NCBI GenBank assembly: GCA_945865705.1
Contig: CAMBEY010000202.1
Location: 1-5,562 of the forward strand
From: Candidatus Sulfopaludibacter sp. SbA3
GTDB lineage: Bacteria > Acidobacteriota > Terriglobia > 2-12-FULL-54-10
Direction: 5' to 3'
Length of the DNA: 5,562 nt
Numbering within the stretch: the stretch's first letter is position 1; the number at the start of each line of letters is the position of its first letter. The notes below the pieces were generated by a model that had not been told where the DNA came from, did not search any database, and was given only the letters and a program-made list of their open reading frames with translations. This document shows, in pieces, positions 1-5,562 of this stretch. The position numbers and the translations under genes were made by a program.

Positions 1-2707
1 CGGTGGTCAATGGCAGTGCGACGCCCGCGGCGGTAACGGCAATGGTGGCGGCCGTCAGGCCGGCCAGCTCCCAGGGCACCTGCAAATTCACCTGCGAACC
101 GGCCACGAAGAACAGCGGCGCGGGGATGCCGTTCATACGCACGGTGACACTGCCCAGGGTAGTTGGCAGTGGAACGGCGGATGCCCCGAAGATGGCGGAC
201 TCCAGATCTGATCCAAAAGCCGAGACGATGCTGCCCGCCGCCACCGGCGCGCCCGGCGCGAAGCTGGCGCCGTTGACCATACCGCCGGCGAACAGGCCTG
301 GCTGATGCGTGATGCGCGCGATGAATCCATCCTCGCAGATGTATTGCAGTGGCGCGGTGCCGCAGGTGCCTCCGCCGAGCGCGGACTGCACCGGCGTGCG
401 CAGGGGGAAGTCATTCGAGTTGGTCCAGCCGGCGACGAATGCGTTGCCGCTACTATCAACGGCGATGGCCAGGCCTTGATCGAAATCGCTGCCGCCGAGG
501 AATGTGGAGTAGGCCAGGCCGTTGCCGGTGGGGATCAGTCTGGCGGCGAAGGCATCCACGCCCGCGCGCGCTTGAAAGGAATTAGCCGTGGGGAAATTGC
601 TCGACTCGGTCAGGCCGGTTACGTAAGCACTGCCTGTGCTATCAACGGCGATGGCCGTGCCGGTGTCGGAGACTCCTCCGCCGAGGTAGGTGGAATAGAC
701 GAGCGAGGCGCCGTTGGCGGCGATCTTGGTGACGAAGGCGTCGGTGAGTCCAGCGGATGTCGCTTGCAGCGGCGTGCGCAGGGGGAAGTTGGCGGAGGTG
801 GTATAGCCGGTGAGATAGGCCGCGCCGCTCGCGTCCACGGTCAGCCCGTTGGCCTGCTCATCGCCCGTGCCGCCGAGATAGGTGGAGTAACTCAAAGCAC
901 TGCCGTTGGCCGTCAGGCGCGTTACGAAGACATCACCACAGGGAAAAACATTGCCCGCATCGCTGCACTGGCCTCCGGCGAAGGCGGCCTGAATCGGAGT
1001 GAGTGTGGGGAAGTTCGTGGACGTCGTGCTGCCGGAGACGATTGCGTTTCCCGCGCTGTCGGCGGCGATGCCCAAGGCCACATCGCCGGCATTGCCGCCA
1101 AGATAAGTGGAGTAGATGGCCGCGCCGGTAGCGGAAAACTTGGCGACGAACGCCTCCGATGCCCCAGAGCCGGAATTGCGGAAGGGTACGAGCGTGGGGA
1201 AATTCGCTGATTTGGTATAGCCCGTTACGTAGGCCGCGCCGGTCGAATCGAGCGCGACCGCCAGCGCAACGTCCTCGCCGGTTCCTCCCAGGTAGCTGGA
1301 ATAAATCAACGCTGATCCCGCGGCGTTCAGTCGCGCAATGGCTGCGTCGAAGCCGCCACCAGTATTCGTTTGCGCAGGAGTGGAGGTGGGGAAATCGTTC
1401 GAGCTGGTGTATCCGGCGACGGTAACCGAGCCGTCCGAGCCCACGGCGAGCCGCTGCGCTGAGTCGTCGCCGTTACCGCCTAAAAACGTTGAATAGATCA
1501 GACGTGTACCGGTGGGATCGATCTTGCTGATGAACATATCAGCGCCGGTGGACTTCGTCGAGCGAAATGCAGAAGCGGTTGGGAAGTTGGCGGACGAGGT
1601 AGCTCCGGTCACGTAAATATTTCCCTGCGCGTCCACGCCGACGCCCTGAATCTGATCCTGCCCATTGCCGCCGAGGTAGCTCGAATGCGTCAGCACGGGA
1701 TCGATCACCAGCGTTTGAGTATGGTCATAATCGCCCACGTTGAAGCTGACGCGATGGATTCCATTTTCACTGGTAAGTTGATAGGCTCCGGCAATTTCGA
1801 TGCGCTCTGCGCCGCGCGGTGAAGAAGCGACCGCGTCCTGATAGGCGCCCTGATAAACGTGGTGATAGGTGTTCTGGTAAACCACGGGACGCTTCCAGAT
1901 CAGGGTCTCCCCATCGGCAGTGATGCGTAGTTCGCCTTGCTCGGAAAGTGCAACATCATCCGCGCCATTGATGCGCATCACGACGTCGTTGGGGCTTGCG
2001 CCGGGTCGCACGATGAGGTCGAATTCCATCTGCTGTTGCTGGCCGTAGAACACCAGATCGACGCCGGGGCGAATCTGTTCGTAGACCACGCGCTCGAATA
2101 GCGGGACGTCTCGATGCCATGCTGCCGGGTCGTTGCCAGTGAGGTAATTCACGCGCCCGGACATAGCGCCAACTCCCCGGAGTGGGGCGGACACATTTCC
2201 GTTTTCCCAGCTGATTTTCAGCAGACGGCCCGTGCTGTTTGCTTCGGCGTAGGCCAGCGTTTGCGGAACTCCGGTTGACTGTATCGGGCTGCTGGAGTGG
2301 GCGCGATCCTCCAGGCAGCGGAGTGATTTGCAGGGATCAAAACTGGAAACAGAAGCGGACTGAGCCTTGCCTCGTTTGGTCAAAAGTTCAATCAAAACTC
2401 CCTGCTGCGTAAACGATGCCGCAAAGCCTGCGCCACTTGCTACGAACTGCGCGTCTTCCGCTGCCTGTCCGTGGTTGGCCTCAAAGTGTAATGGAAGCTG
2501 TGCCAAGGCGGTTGCGAGACGTTCCTGATTTTCCGTCACCCGGCGGGCTGTCATTTCCGGGAGTTCGGGTTGTTTTGCAAGGAAGCAAAGGGCCAGCCCG
2601 CTAAGTGTAGTTAGCGTGACCATGGTGGAGACCATGGCCGTGGCCATGGCGGAGAGATGTGCCTTCCTTCCGTGTCGCATGTGATCACCAGTGCAAGTGG
2701 ATTGCAT
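1..2707 (-). CDS. Secreted SBBP (beta-propeller) repeat protein with TIGR03437-like C-terminal domain; 3' end outside window
   Basis: The frame is open from ATG at 2707 to the window edge (902 residues, no stop). The start is chosen by a strong AAGGAG nine bases upstream. Residues 1-44 look like an export segment: basic HMRHGRK near residue 12, then a hydrophobic Met/Thr/Leu-rich stretch to about 44. Whether it is cleaved is unclear, and it has no good lipobox. Residues 70-337 (FEANHGQ at 75-81, PGVDLVFYG near 213, ending VIDP at 334-337) match the domain that usually precedes SBBP repeats (DUF7948, from memory). Residues 342-804 are seven SBBP repeats with the pattern S-T-Y-L-G-G, V-D-x-x-G-x-A-Y-V-T-G, N-F-P-T. 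Residues 805-902 (VNGASFAPG, GSIVSAFGSDL, VRMNGIPAPLFFV, VNLQVPWEL) match the first half of TIGR03437, a domain named for Solibacter. The biological function is unknown. An extracytoplasmic binding or surface role is inferred. M10 is a weaker alternative start. Confidence 0.93.
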   Translation of the reverse strand, partial: MQSTCTGDHMRHGRKAHLSAMATAMVSTMVTLTTLSGLALCFLAKQPELPEMTARRVTENQERLATALAQLPLHFEANHGQAAEDAQFVASGAGFAASFTQQGVLIELLTKRGKAQSASVSSFDPCKSLRCLEDRAHSSSPIQSTGVPQTLAYAEANSTGRLLKISWENGNVSAPLRGVGAMSGRVNYLTGNDPAAWHRDVPLFERVVYEQIRPGVDLVFYGQQQQMEFDLIVRPGASPNDVVMRINGADDVALSEQGELRITADGETLIWKRPVVYQNTYHHVYQGAYQDAVASSPRGAERIEIAGAYQLTSENGIHRVSFNVGDYDHTQTLVIDPVLTHSSYLGGNGQDQIQGVGVDAQGNIYVTGATSSANFPTASAFRSTKSTGADMFISKIDPTGTRLIYSTFLGGNGDDSAQRLAVGSDGSVTVAGYTSSNDFPTSTPAQTNTGGGFDAAIARLNAAGSALIYSSYLGGTGEDVALAVALDSTGAAYVTGYTKSANFPTLVPFRNSGSGASEAFVAKFSATGAAIYSTYLGGNAGDVALGIAADSAGNAIVSGSTTSTNFPTLTPIQAAFAGGQCSDAGNVFPCGDVFVTRLTANGSALSYSTYLGGTGDEQANGLTVDASGAAYLTGYTTSANFPLRTPLQATSAGLTDAFVTKIAANGASLVYSTYLGGGVSDTGTAIAVDSTGSAYVTGLTESSNFPTANSFQARAGVDAFAARLIPTGNGLAYSTFLGGSDFDQGLAIAVDSSGNAFVAGWTNSNDFPLRTPVQSALGGGTCGTAPLQYICEDGFIARITHQPGLFAGGMVNGASFAPGAPVAAGSIVSAFGSDLESAIFGASAVPLPTTLGSVTVRMNGIPAPLFFVAGSQVNLQVPWELAGLTAATIAVTAAGVALPLTT
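296..1684 (-). repeat. Seven tandem SBBP beta-propeller repeats (coding)
   Basis: Read on the minus strand, the seven units are at 1493-1684, 1301-1492, 1112-1300, 887-1111, 695-886, 509-694 and 296-508. They encode 64, 64, 63, 75, 64, 62 and 71 residues. Each begins S-[ST]-[YF]-L-G-G, continues with a V-D-x-x-G-x-x-Y-V-T-G strand pair and then N/D-F-P. All but the last end in a D/N-x-x-G-x-x-L-I-Y strand. Units 4 and 7 are longer because each carries an insertion with a CX8C cysteine pair. Unit 2 is the most divergent (V-G-S-D in place of V-D). The Pfam name SBBP stands for seven-bladed beta-propeller, so seven units could make one closed propeller; that closure is inference. Confidence 0.92.
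2619..2654. repeat. Three imperfect 12-bp tandem repeats around CCATGG
   Basis: The plus strand reads ACCATGGTGGAG, ACCATGGCCGTG, GCCATGGCGGAG in direct succession. This places CCATGG at 2620, 2632 and 2644, exactly 12 bp apart. The second and third copies also form a perfect 8-bp inverted repeat (2632-2639 and 2642-2649, 2-base gap). The repeat lies within the secreted-protein gene and encodes the four-residue periodicity A-M-A-T-A-M-V-S-T-M-V in the hydrophobic part of its export segment. It looks like local slippage expansion rather than a regulatory site. Confidence 0.75.
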
Positions 2708-2820
2708 AAAATCATTCTCCTTCGCTCATCTGGAAGCTCCACGAATTGCGGGAGTGTAGTGGGTCATTGCGCTTCTGATTGCCTGCAGGTCATCTCAACC
2801 TCGCTCAACGCCGGGATGGT
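2708..2820. other. Intergenic gap between rarA and the SBBP-repeat gene
   Basis: A 113-bp gap between two genes on the same strand. It holds the Shine-Dalgarno site of the downstream gene. I found no GC-rich hairpin followed by a T-run and no hexamer pair at 16-18 bp spacing that I would call a sigma-70 promoter. It is therefore undecided whether the secreted-protein gene is read through from rarA or has its own promoter of an unrecognised type. Confidence 0.5.
2717..2722 (-). promoter_or_regulatory. Shine-Dalgarno site of the SBBP-repeat gene
   Basis: AAGGAG on the minus strand, followed by nine bases and then ATG at 2707. It is the best ribosome binding site in the window and fixes the start at 2707. 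An ATG at 2715 sits too close to it and is in another frame. The in-frame Met at residue 10 has no comparable site. Confidence 0.8.
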
Positions 2821-4167
2821 TCATCGCGGTTCGGATAGGGGCTGCTGCCTGCGTCGTTCGATCTCTTCCAGCCGCTTGCGCAACTCGCGCTCCCAACCTT
2901 CGTCGGTGGGCTTCCAGTAGCGGCGCCCGGCCAATCCATCCGGCAGACACTTCATTGCCGAAACTCGTTCTGCCAGATCATGCGCGTACTGGTAGCCAGT
3001 GCCGTAGCCTTCGTTCTTCATAAGCTTGGTGGGCGCGTTGCGCAGGTGCAGCGGGACGGGTTCAACGGGCCGGTTCTGTATATCGTTGCGCGCTTCGTTA
3101 TAAGCCGCGTAGAGGCTATTGGAGCGCGGCGCGAGCGCCAGATACACGGCGGCTTCCGCCAATGCGAGTCCACCCTCCGGCATGCCGATCAGATCAACCG
3201 CTTGCATGGCCGCAACGGTAACCTGCAACGCGCGCGGGTCGGCCAGGCCCACGTCCTCGCTGGCGAAGCGCACCAAACGGCGCGCGACATAGAGCGGGTC
3301 CTCGCCCGCCTCCAGCATGCGCACCAGCCAGTAGATGGCCGCGTCGGGATCCGAATTGCGCAGCGATTTGTGCAACGCCGAGATGATGTTGAAGTGCTCT
3401 TCGCCGTTCTTATCATAGAGCAGCGTCTTGCGTTGCAGTGCGGCCTTCAATATATCCGGGGTAACGATGACCCTTCCCGTCGCATCCGGTTCGATACCCT
3501 GGACTACCGACTCAAGAAGATTGAAAGCCATGCGGGCATCGCCGCTGGAGAACGAGGCAATCTGCTGGATCAGCTCATCGGGAATTAGAATATCGCTCTG
3601 GCCGAGGCCGCGCTCTTTGTCCTCCAAGGCACGGAGTAGCAGCGTGGCGATGTCGTCCAAATCGAGTGGGCCGAGATGGTAGACGCGCGAGCGCGAGAGC
3701 AATGCGGAGATGATTTCAAACGAAGGATTTTCCGTGGTTGCGCCGATCAGGATGATGTCACCCTTCTCGACGTGCGGCAGAAAGGCGTCCTGCTGCGCTT
3801 TGTTGAAGCGGTGGATTTCGTCAATGAATAAGATGGTTCGCGTGCCGGAGCGGTGCGCCAGGGCGGCTTCCTCCATCACCGCGCGAACTTCCTTGATGCC
3901 GCTCATCACCGCGCTGAAAGGAACAAAGTAGCCGCGGCTGCGCTGCGCGATCAGATGTGCCAGCGTGGTCTTGCCCACGCCCGGGGGTCCCCACAGAATC
4001 AGCGAGGAGATTTCGTCCCGCTCGATCTGGACGCGCAGTGGTTTGCCGGTGTCGAGGATGTGCCTCTGCCCGGCGTACTCCTCCAGCGTGCGCGGACGCA
4101 TGCGATCGGCCAGCGGGCGCAGCGTCGGCTGCGTGTCGGAGAGTTCCTGATTGGAGAATAGTCCCAC
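2821..4167 (-). CDS. rarA: Replication-associated recombination protein A (RarA/MgsA), AAA+ ATPase
   Basis: Complete, 448 residues, close to the E. coli protein (about 447). RarA is a clamp-loader-like AAA+ ATPase that acts in the cytoplasm at stalled replication forks and binds SSB. Visible motifs, numbered from the GTG start: the family box R-P-L-A-D-R-M-R-P-R-T-L at 17-28, Walker A GPPGVGKT at 60-67, Walker B ILFIDEIH at 112-119, sensor 1 GATTENPSFE at 142-151, an arginine-finger region LLSRSR at 156-161, and sensor 2 GDAR at 209-212. The C-terminal MgsA tetramerisation region follows, including LLYDKNGEEHFN (249-260), SLRNSDPDAAIYW (268-280) and GYGTGYQYAHD (387-397). The last 30 residues are highly charged. 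The start is GTG at 4167, preceded by AAGGA. An in-frame ATG at 4317 would add 50 residues that do not fit the family and would overlap the upstream gene. It follows the methyltransferase gene by 10 bases. Confidence 0.96.
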   Translation of the reverse strand: MGLFSNQELSDTQPTLRPLADRMRPRTLEEYAGQRHILDTGKPLRVQIERDEISSLILWGPPGVGKTTLAHLIAQRSRGYFVPFSAVMSGIKEVRAVMEEAALAHRSGTRTILFIDEIHRFNKAQQDAFLPHVEKGDIILIGATTENPSFEIISALLSRSRVYHLGPLDLDDIATLLLRALEDKERGLGQSDILIPDELIQQIASFSSGDARMAFNLLESVVQGIEPDATGRVIVTPDILKAALQRKTLLYDKNGEEHFNIISALHKSLRNSDPDAAIYWLVRMLEAGEDPLYVARRLVRFASEDVGLADPRALQVTVAAMQAVDLIGMPEGGLALAEAAVYLALAPRSNSLYAAYNEARNDIQNRPVEPVPLHLRNAPTKLMKNEGYGTGYQYAHDLAERVSAMKCLPDGLAGRRYWKPTDEGWERELRKRLEEIERRRQQPLSEPR

Positions 4168-4174
4168 GCGCGTT

Positions 4175-4179
4175 TCCTT
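4175..4179 (-). promoter_or_regulatory. Shine-Dalgarno site of rarA, overlapping the upstream stop codon
   Basis: AAGGA on the minus strand, seven bases before GTG at 4167. Its first two bases are the last two bases of the TAA stop (4178-4180) of the methyltransferase gene. Ribosomes ending on the upstream gene would stop on this site, so translational coupling is likely. The site decides the rarA start. Confidence 0.78.
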
Positions 4180-5071
4180 AGTTGTGGTTCGCTTGCTTCC
4201 GAGATTTTCCCGTGGACCGCGGGCCGCGTTTCGTCCCGCCGGGTGCGGCGCGCCGTTGCTGCAATGCCTGCTGCCGGGCCACTTCGTAAAGTATAACCGC
4301 GGTGGCGGCCGCCACATTTAGCGACTCCACTTGTGGAGCGATCGTGATGGAGAGTGGAGTGGCTGATGCCTCTAGTTCCGAGGGCAGGCCGCCGGCTTCC
4401 GCGCCAACTGCGATCGCTATCGCCTGCAGGGCAGGCAGCTCTTCAGGAGCGCACCCTCCGCGCGCGACGGCTCCGTAGAGTTTCACTCCGTGGGTTGCGA
4501 GAAGCTGAATCACTTCGGCAGGGGTCGTGTTGCGCAGAATTGGCAGGCGCAGAACCGCTCCTGATGAGGCGCGCAGTGCTTTGGCATTCCAGGGACTGAC
4601 CGTGCCGCGCGTGAGGATCACTCCACTCACGCCAAAAGCCTCCGCAGCGCGCAGGATCGTGCCCAGATTTCCGGGATCCTGTATGCCGGTGGCAATCAGT
4701 AGAAATGGCGGCGAGGAGGAACGCTTGAAGAGATCGCGCTCCTTCCAATCGGGGGCCGCTGCCAGGGCCATGGCACCTTGCGAGGTCTCGGTGGTCGACA
4801 GCGATTGAAAAGTCTTGTGCGGCAGATGGATGATTTCCACGTCTCGGGCCGCGATGGAAAGAAGTCTTCGCGCGGGAATGGAGAGAGGTTCACTGAGCAG
4901 CAATGTGGAGATGCGCACCTTGCTGGCCAGCGCATCGGCAATCAGGCGCGGCGTTTCCAGCAAGGTCTCCCCGCCGTCGAGTAGTTCGCCCGAGCGCAGC
5001 ATGGCGCGAAGCCGCTTCAGCAGCGGATGATTGCGGCTTTCAATTTGCCGTCCTATTTGATCCCAGTTCAC
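4178..5071 (-). CDS. TrmH/SpoU-family RNA 2'-O-ribose methyltransferase
   Basis: Complete, 297 residues. These cytoplasmic SPOUT enzymes transfer methyl from S-adenosylmethionine to a ribose 2'-OH in rRNA or tRNA and work as dimers with a trefoil knot. All three family motifs are present: motif 1 D-P-G-N-L-G-T-I-L-R-A-A-E-A-F-G at 132-147 (N135 and R141 are the expected key residues), motif 2 G-A-E-A-G-G-L-P at 223-230, and motif 3 with S-L-N at 250-252 through L-Y-E-V-A-R-Q at 261-267. The N-terminal part (about 7-105: E-S-R-N-H-P-L-L-K-R-L near the start, then E-T-L-L-E-T-P-R-L-I) fits the SpoU substrate-binding domain. Residues 268-297 form a basic, probably unstructured tail. The exact target cannot be read from sequence, so no symbol is given. 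The start is GTG at 5071. It has no clear Shine-Dalgarno site, but an in-frame TAG ten bases upstream (5081-5083) rules out a longer form. It is first in an operon with rarA. Confidence 0.93.
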   Translation of the reverse strand: MNWDQIGRQIESRNHPLLKRLRAMLRSGELLDGGETLLETPRLIADALASKVRISTLLLSEPLSIPARRLLSIAARDVEIIHLPHKTFQSLSTTETSQGAMALAAAPDWKERDLFKRSSSPPFLLIATGIQDPGNLGTILRAAEAFGVSGVILTRGTVSPWNAKALRASSGAVLRLPILRNTTPAEVIQLLATHGVKLYGAVARGGCAPEELPALQAIAIAVGAEAGGLPSELEASATPLSITIAPQVESLNVAAATAVILYEVARQQALQQRRAAPGGTKRGPRSTGKSRKQANHN

Positions 5072-5082
5072 CTGAATATTCT

Positions 5083-5111
5083 ATTCCATAAAGCGCGGGA
5101 TTGCTTTTCAA
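5083..5111 (-). promoter_or_regulatory. Weak candidate sigma-70-type promoter of the methyltransferase-rarA operon
   Basis: On the minus strand TTGAAA (5111-5106, one mismatch from TTGACA), a 17-bp spacer, then TGGAAT (5088-5083, two mismatches from TATAAT). The segment is AT-richer than its surroundings and lies between divergent genes, where a promoter must exist. If used, transcription would begin only about five bases before the GTG at 5071, giving an almost leaderless message, in line with the missing Shine-Dalgarno site. Chance matches of this quality are common. Confidence 0.25.
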
Positions 5112-5146
5112 TGGCAGGTAATAGAAGTGTATTCTTTGTAGTTGGG

Positions 5147-5172
5147 GCTCGATCCGGGGAGCGGGATCGAGC
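5147..5172. repeat. Perfect 9-bp inverted repeat in the tsaC leader region
   Basis: GCTCGATCC at 5147-5155 and its exact reverse complement GGATCGAGC at 5164-5172, separated by 8 bases. It sits 30 bases upstream of the tsaC start. In RNA it could fold into a 9-bp stem with an 8-base loop. In DNA it could be an operator for a dimeric regulator, with half-site centres about 17 bp apart. No T-run follows on either strand, so it does not look like an intrinsic terminator. Confidence 0.7.
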
Positions 5173-5201
5173 GTGCTGGGTAGCGTGTGGGGTGGCATGA
5201 T

Positions 5202-5562
5202 ATGGCCGAGATCATTGGAGTAAATCCAGACAAGCCCGAGGCGGATATTATTCGCCGCGCGGCGGCGCTGATTCGCGCCGGGGAAGTGGTGGCCATCCCC
5301 ACCGACACGGTGTACGGATTAGCAACCGATGCTTTCAGCACTTCAGCCGCGAAGAAAGTTTATGCATTGAAGGGCCGATCCACCGCCTCACCGTTATTGA
5401 TCTTGGTGAGCTCCATGGAAATGGCGCAGGCTTGTGCGGGTTTCTTGCCTCCGGAATTTGCGCAATTGGCGGAGAAATTTTGGCCAGGCCCTTTAACCAT
5501 CGTGGTGCCAGCGTCATCGCGCATCCCGGCGGAGGTTACCGCGGGAACTGGAACCGTGGGGA
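5202..5562 (+). CDS. tsaC: Threonylcarbamoyl-AMP synthase (TsaC/Sua5, YrdC domain); 3' end outside window
   Basis: The first 120 residues, open to the right edge. The enzyme makes threonylcarbamoyl-AMP from threonine, bicarbonate and ATP, the first step of t6A37 modification of ANN-decoding tRNAs. Motifs seen: A-I-P-T-D-T-V-Y-G-L at 31-40, A-L-K-G-R at 55-59 followed by S-P-L at 63-65, K-F-W-P-G-P-L-T at 92-99, and T-A-G-T-G-T-V-G at 113-120, where the family's G-T-V-G-V-R box begins. K57 and R59 match the conserved K-x-R. The position after it is Ser where Pro is common. Whether this is short TsaC or longer Sua5 (with an extra C-terminal domain) depends on sequence beyond the edge. The start is ATG at 5202, with only a G-rich stretch (5189-5195) as a possible ribosome site. 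An in-frame TAG at 5181 limits any extension to GTG 5187. It is transcribed divergently from the methyltransferase gene. Confidence 0.95.
   Translation, partial: MAEIIGVNPDKPEADIIRRAAALIRAGEVVAIPTDTVYGLATDAFSTSAAKKVYALKGRSTASPLLILVSSMEMAQACAGFLPPEFAQLAEKFWPGPLTIVVPASSRIPAEVTAGTGTVG

Noticed and set aside
305..1210. A 301-residue open frame on the plus strand
   Set aside because: It is antisense to the SBBP repeats. Its periodic Gly/Arg/Ala-rich composition mirrors the repeats on the other strand, it has no family features, and the minus-strand frame shows clear domain motifs over the same bases.
296..1684. Periodic repeats of about 190 bp as a possible CRISPR or non-coding satellite array
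   Set aside because: The repeats are long, degenerate at nucleotide level and conserved at protein level as SBBP units in one open frame.
2570..2600. Cys41 of the secreted protein as a lipoprotein attachment site
   Set aside because: The residues before the cysteine are L-A-L, lacking the small residue expected just before a lipobox cysteine.
2980..3588. A 202-residue open frame on the plus strand
   Set aside because: It lies entirely antisense to conserved rarA motifs and resembles no known protein; it is a shadow frame.
5147..5172. The inverted repeat as an intrinsic terminator
   Set aside because: No T-run follows on either strand, and both flanking genes are transcribed away from it, so no transcript in this window needs to end there.
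5108..5341. A 77-residue minus-strand frame across the divergent intergenic region and the start of tsaC
   Set aside because: It overlaps the conserved YrdC P-T-D-T-V-Y-G-L coding region antisense and has no recognisable features of its own.
1..5562. tRNA, rRNA, insertion sequence or defence-system genes
   Set aside because: Nearly all of the window is covered by four convincing protein genes and the gaps are only 10-130 bases. I saw no tRNA-like cloverleaf, transposase motif or terminal inverted repeats.

Overview
The window most likely comes from an acidobacterium of the Bryobacterales/Solibacter type. The strongest clue is the leftmost gene. It pairs SBBP beta-propeller repeats with a C-terminal domain matching, from memory, the 'Solibacter C-terminal' family TIGR03437, a combination typical of large paralogous families of secreted proteins in those bacteria. 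Base composition is moderately GC-rich throughout. I see no sign of a mobile element, phage, CRISPR array or RNA gene.

Layout from left to right. (1) Positions 1-2707, minus strand: the first 902 residues of a large exported protein whose 3' end lies beyond the left edge. It has an N-terminal export segment, a globular domain of the kind that precedes SBBP repeats, seven tandem SBBP repeats and the first half of a TIGR03437-like domain. (2) Positions 2708-2820: a short intergenic gap without a convincing terminator or promoter. (3) Positions 2821-4167, minus strand: rarA (mgsA), a complete AAA+ ATPase of replication-fork maintenance, starting at GTG. (4) Positions 4178-5071, minus strand: a complete TrmH/SpoU-family RNA 2'-O-methyltransferase. 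Its TAA stop overlaps the ribosome binding site of rarA, so the two form a tight, probably translationally coupled operon. (5) Positions 5072-5201: a divergent intergenic region with a 9-bp perfect inverted repeat. (6) Positions 5202-5562, plus strand: the first 120 residues of tsaC/sua5 (YrdC family), which makes the threonylcarbamoyl-AMP used for the t6A37 modification of tRNA.

The right half is therefore a housekeeping cluster. Two divergently transcribed genes act on RNA modification (tsaC and the methyltransferase), and rarA is carried with the latter. The left half is a lineage-specific secreted repeat protein of unknown function that may or may not share the rarA transcript. I found no clear novel system. 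The most informative observations are the exact seven-repeat architecture with its probable propeller closure, the matched cysteine pairs in repeats 4 and 7, the mosaic relationship among repeats 5-7, the corrected rarA start, and the inverted repeat in the tsaC leader.
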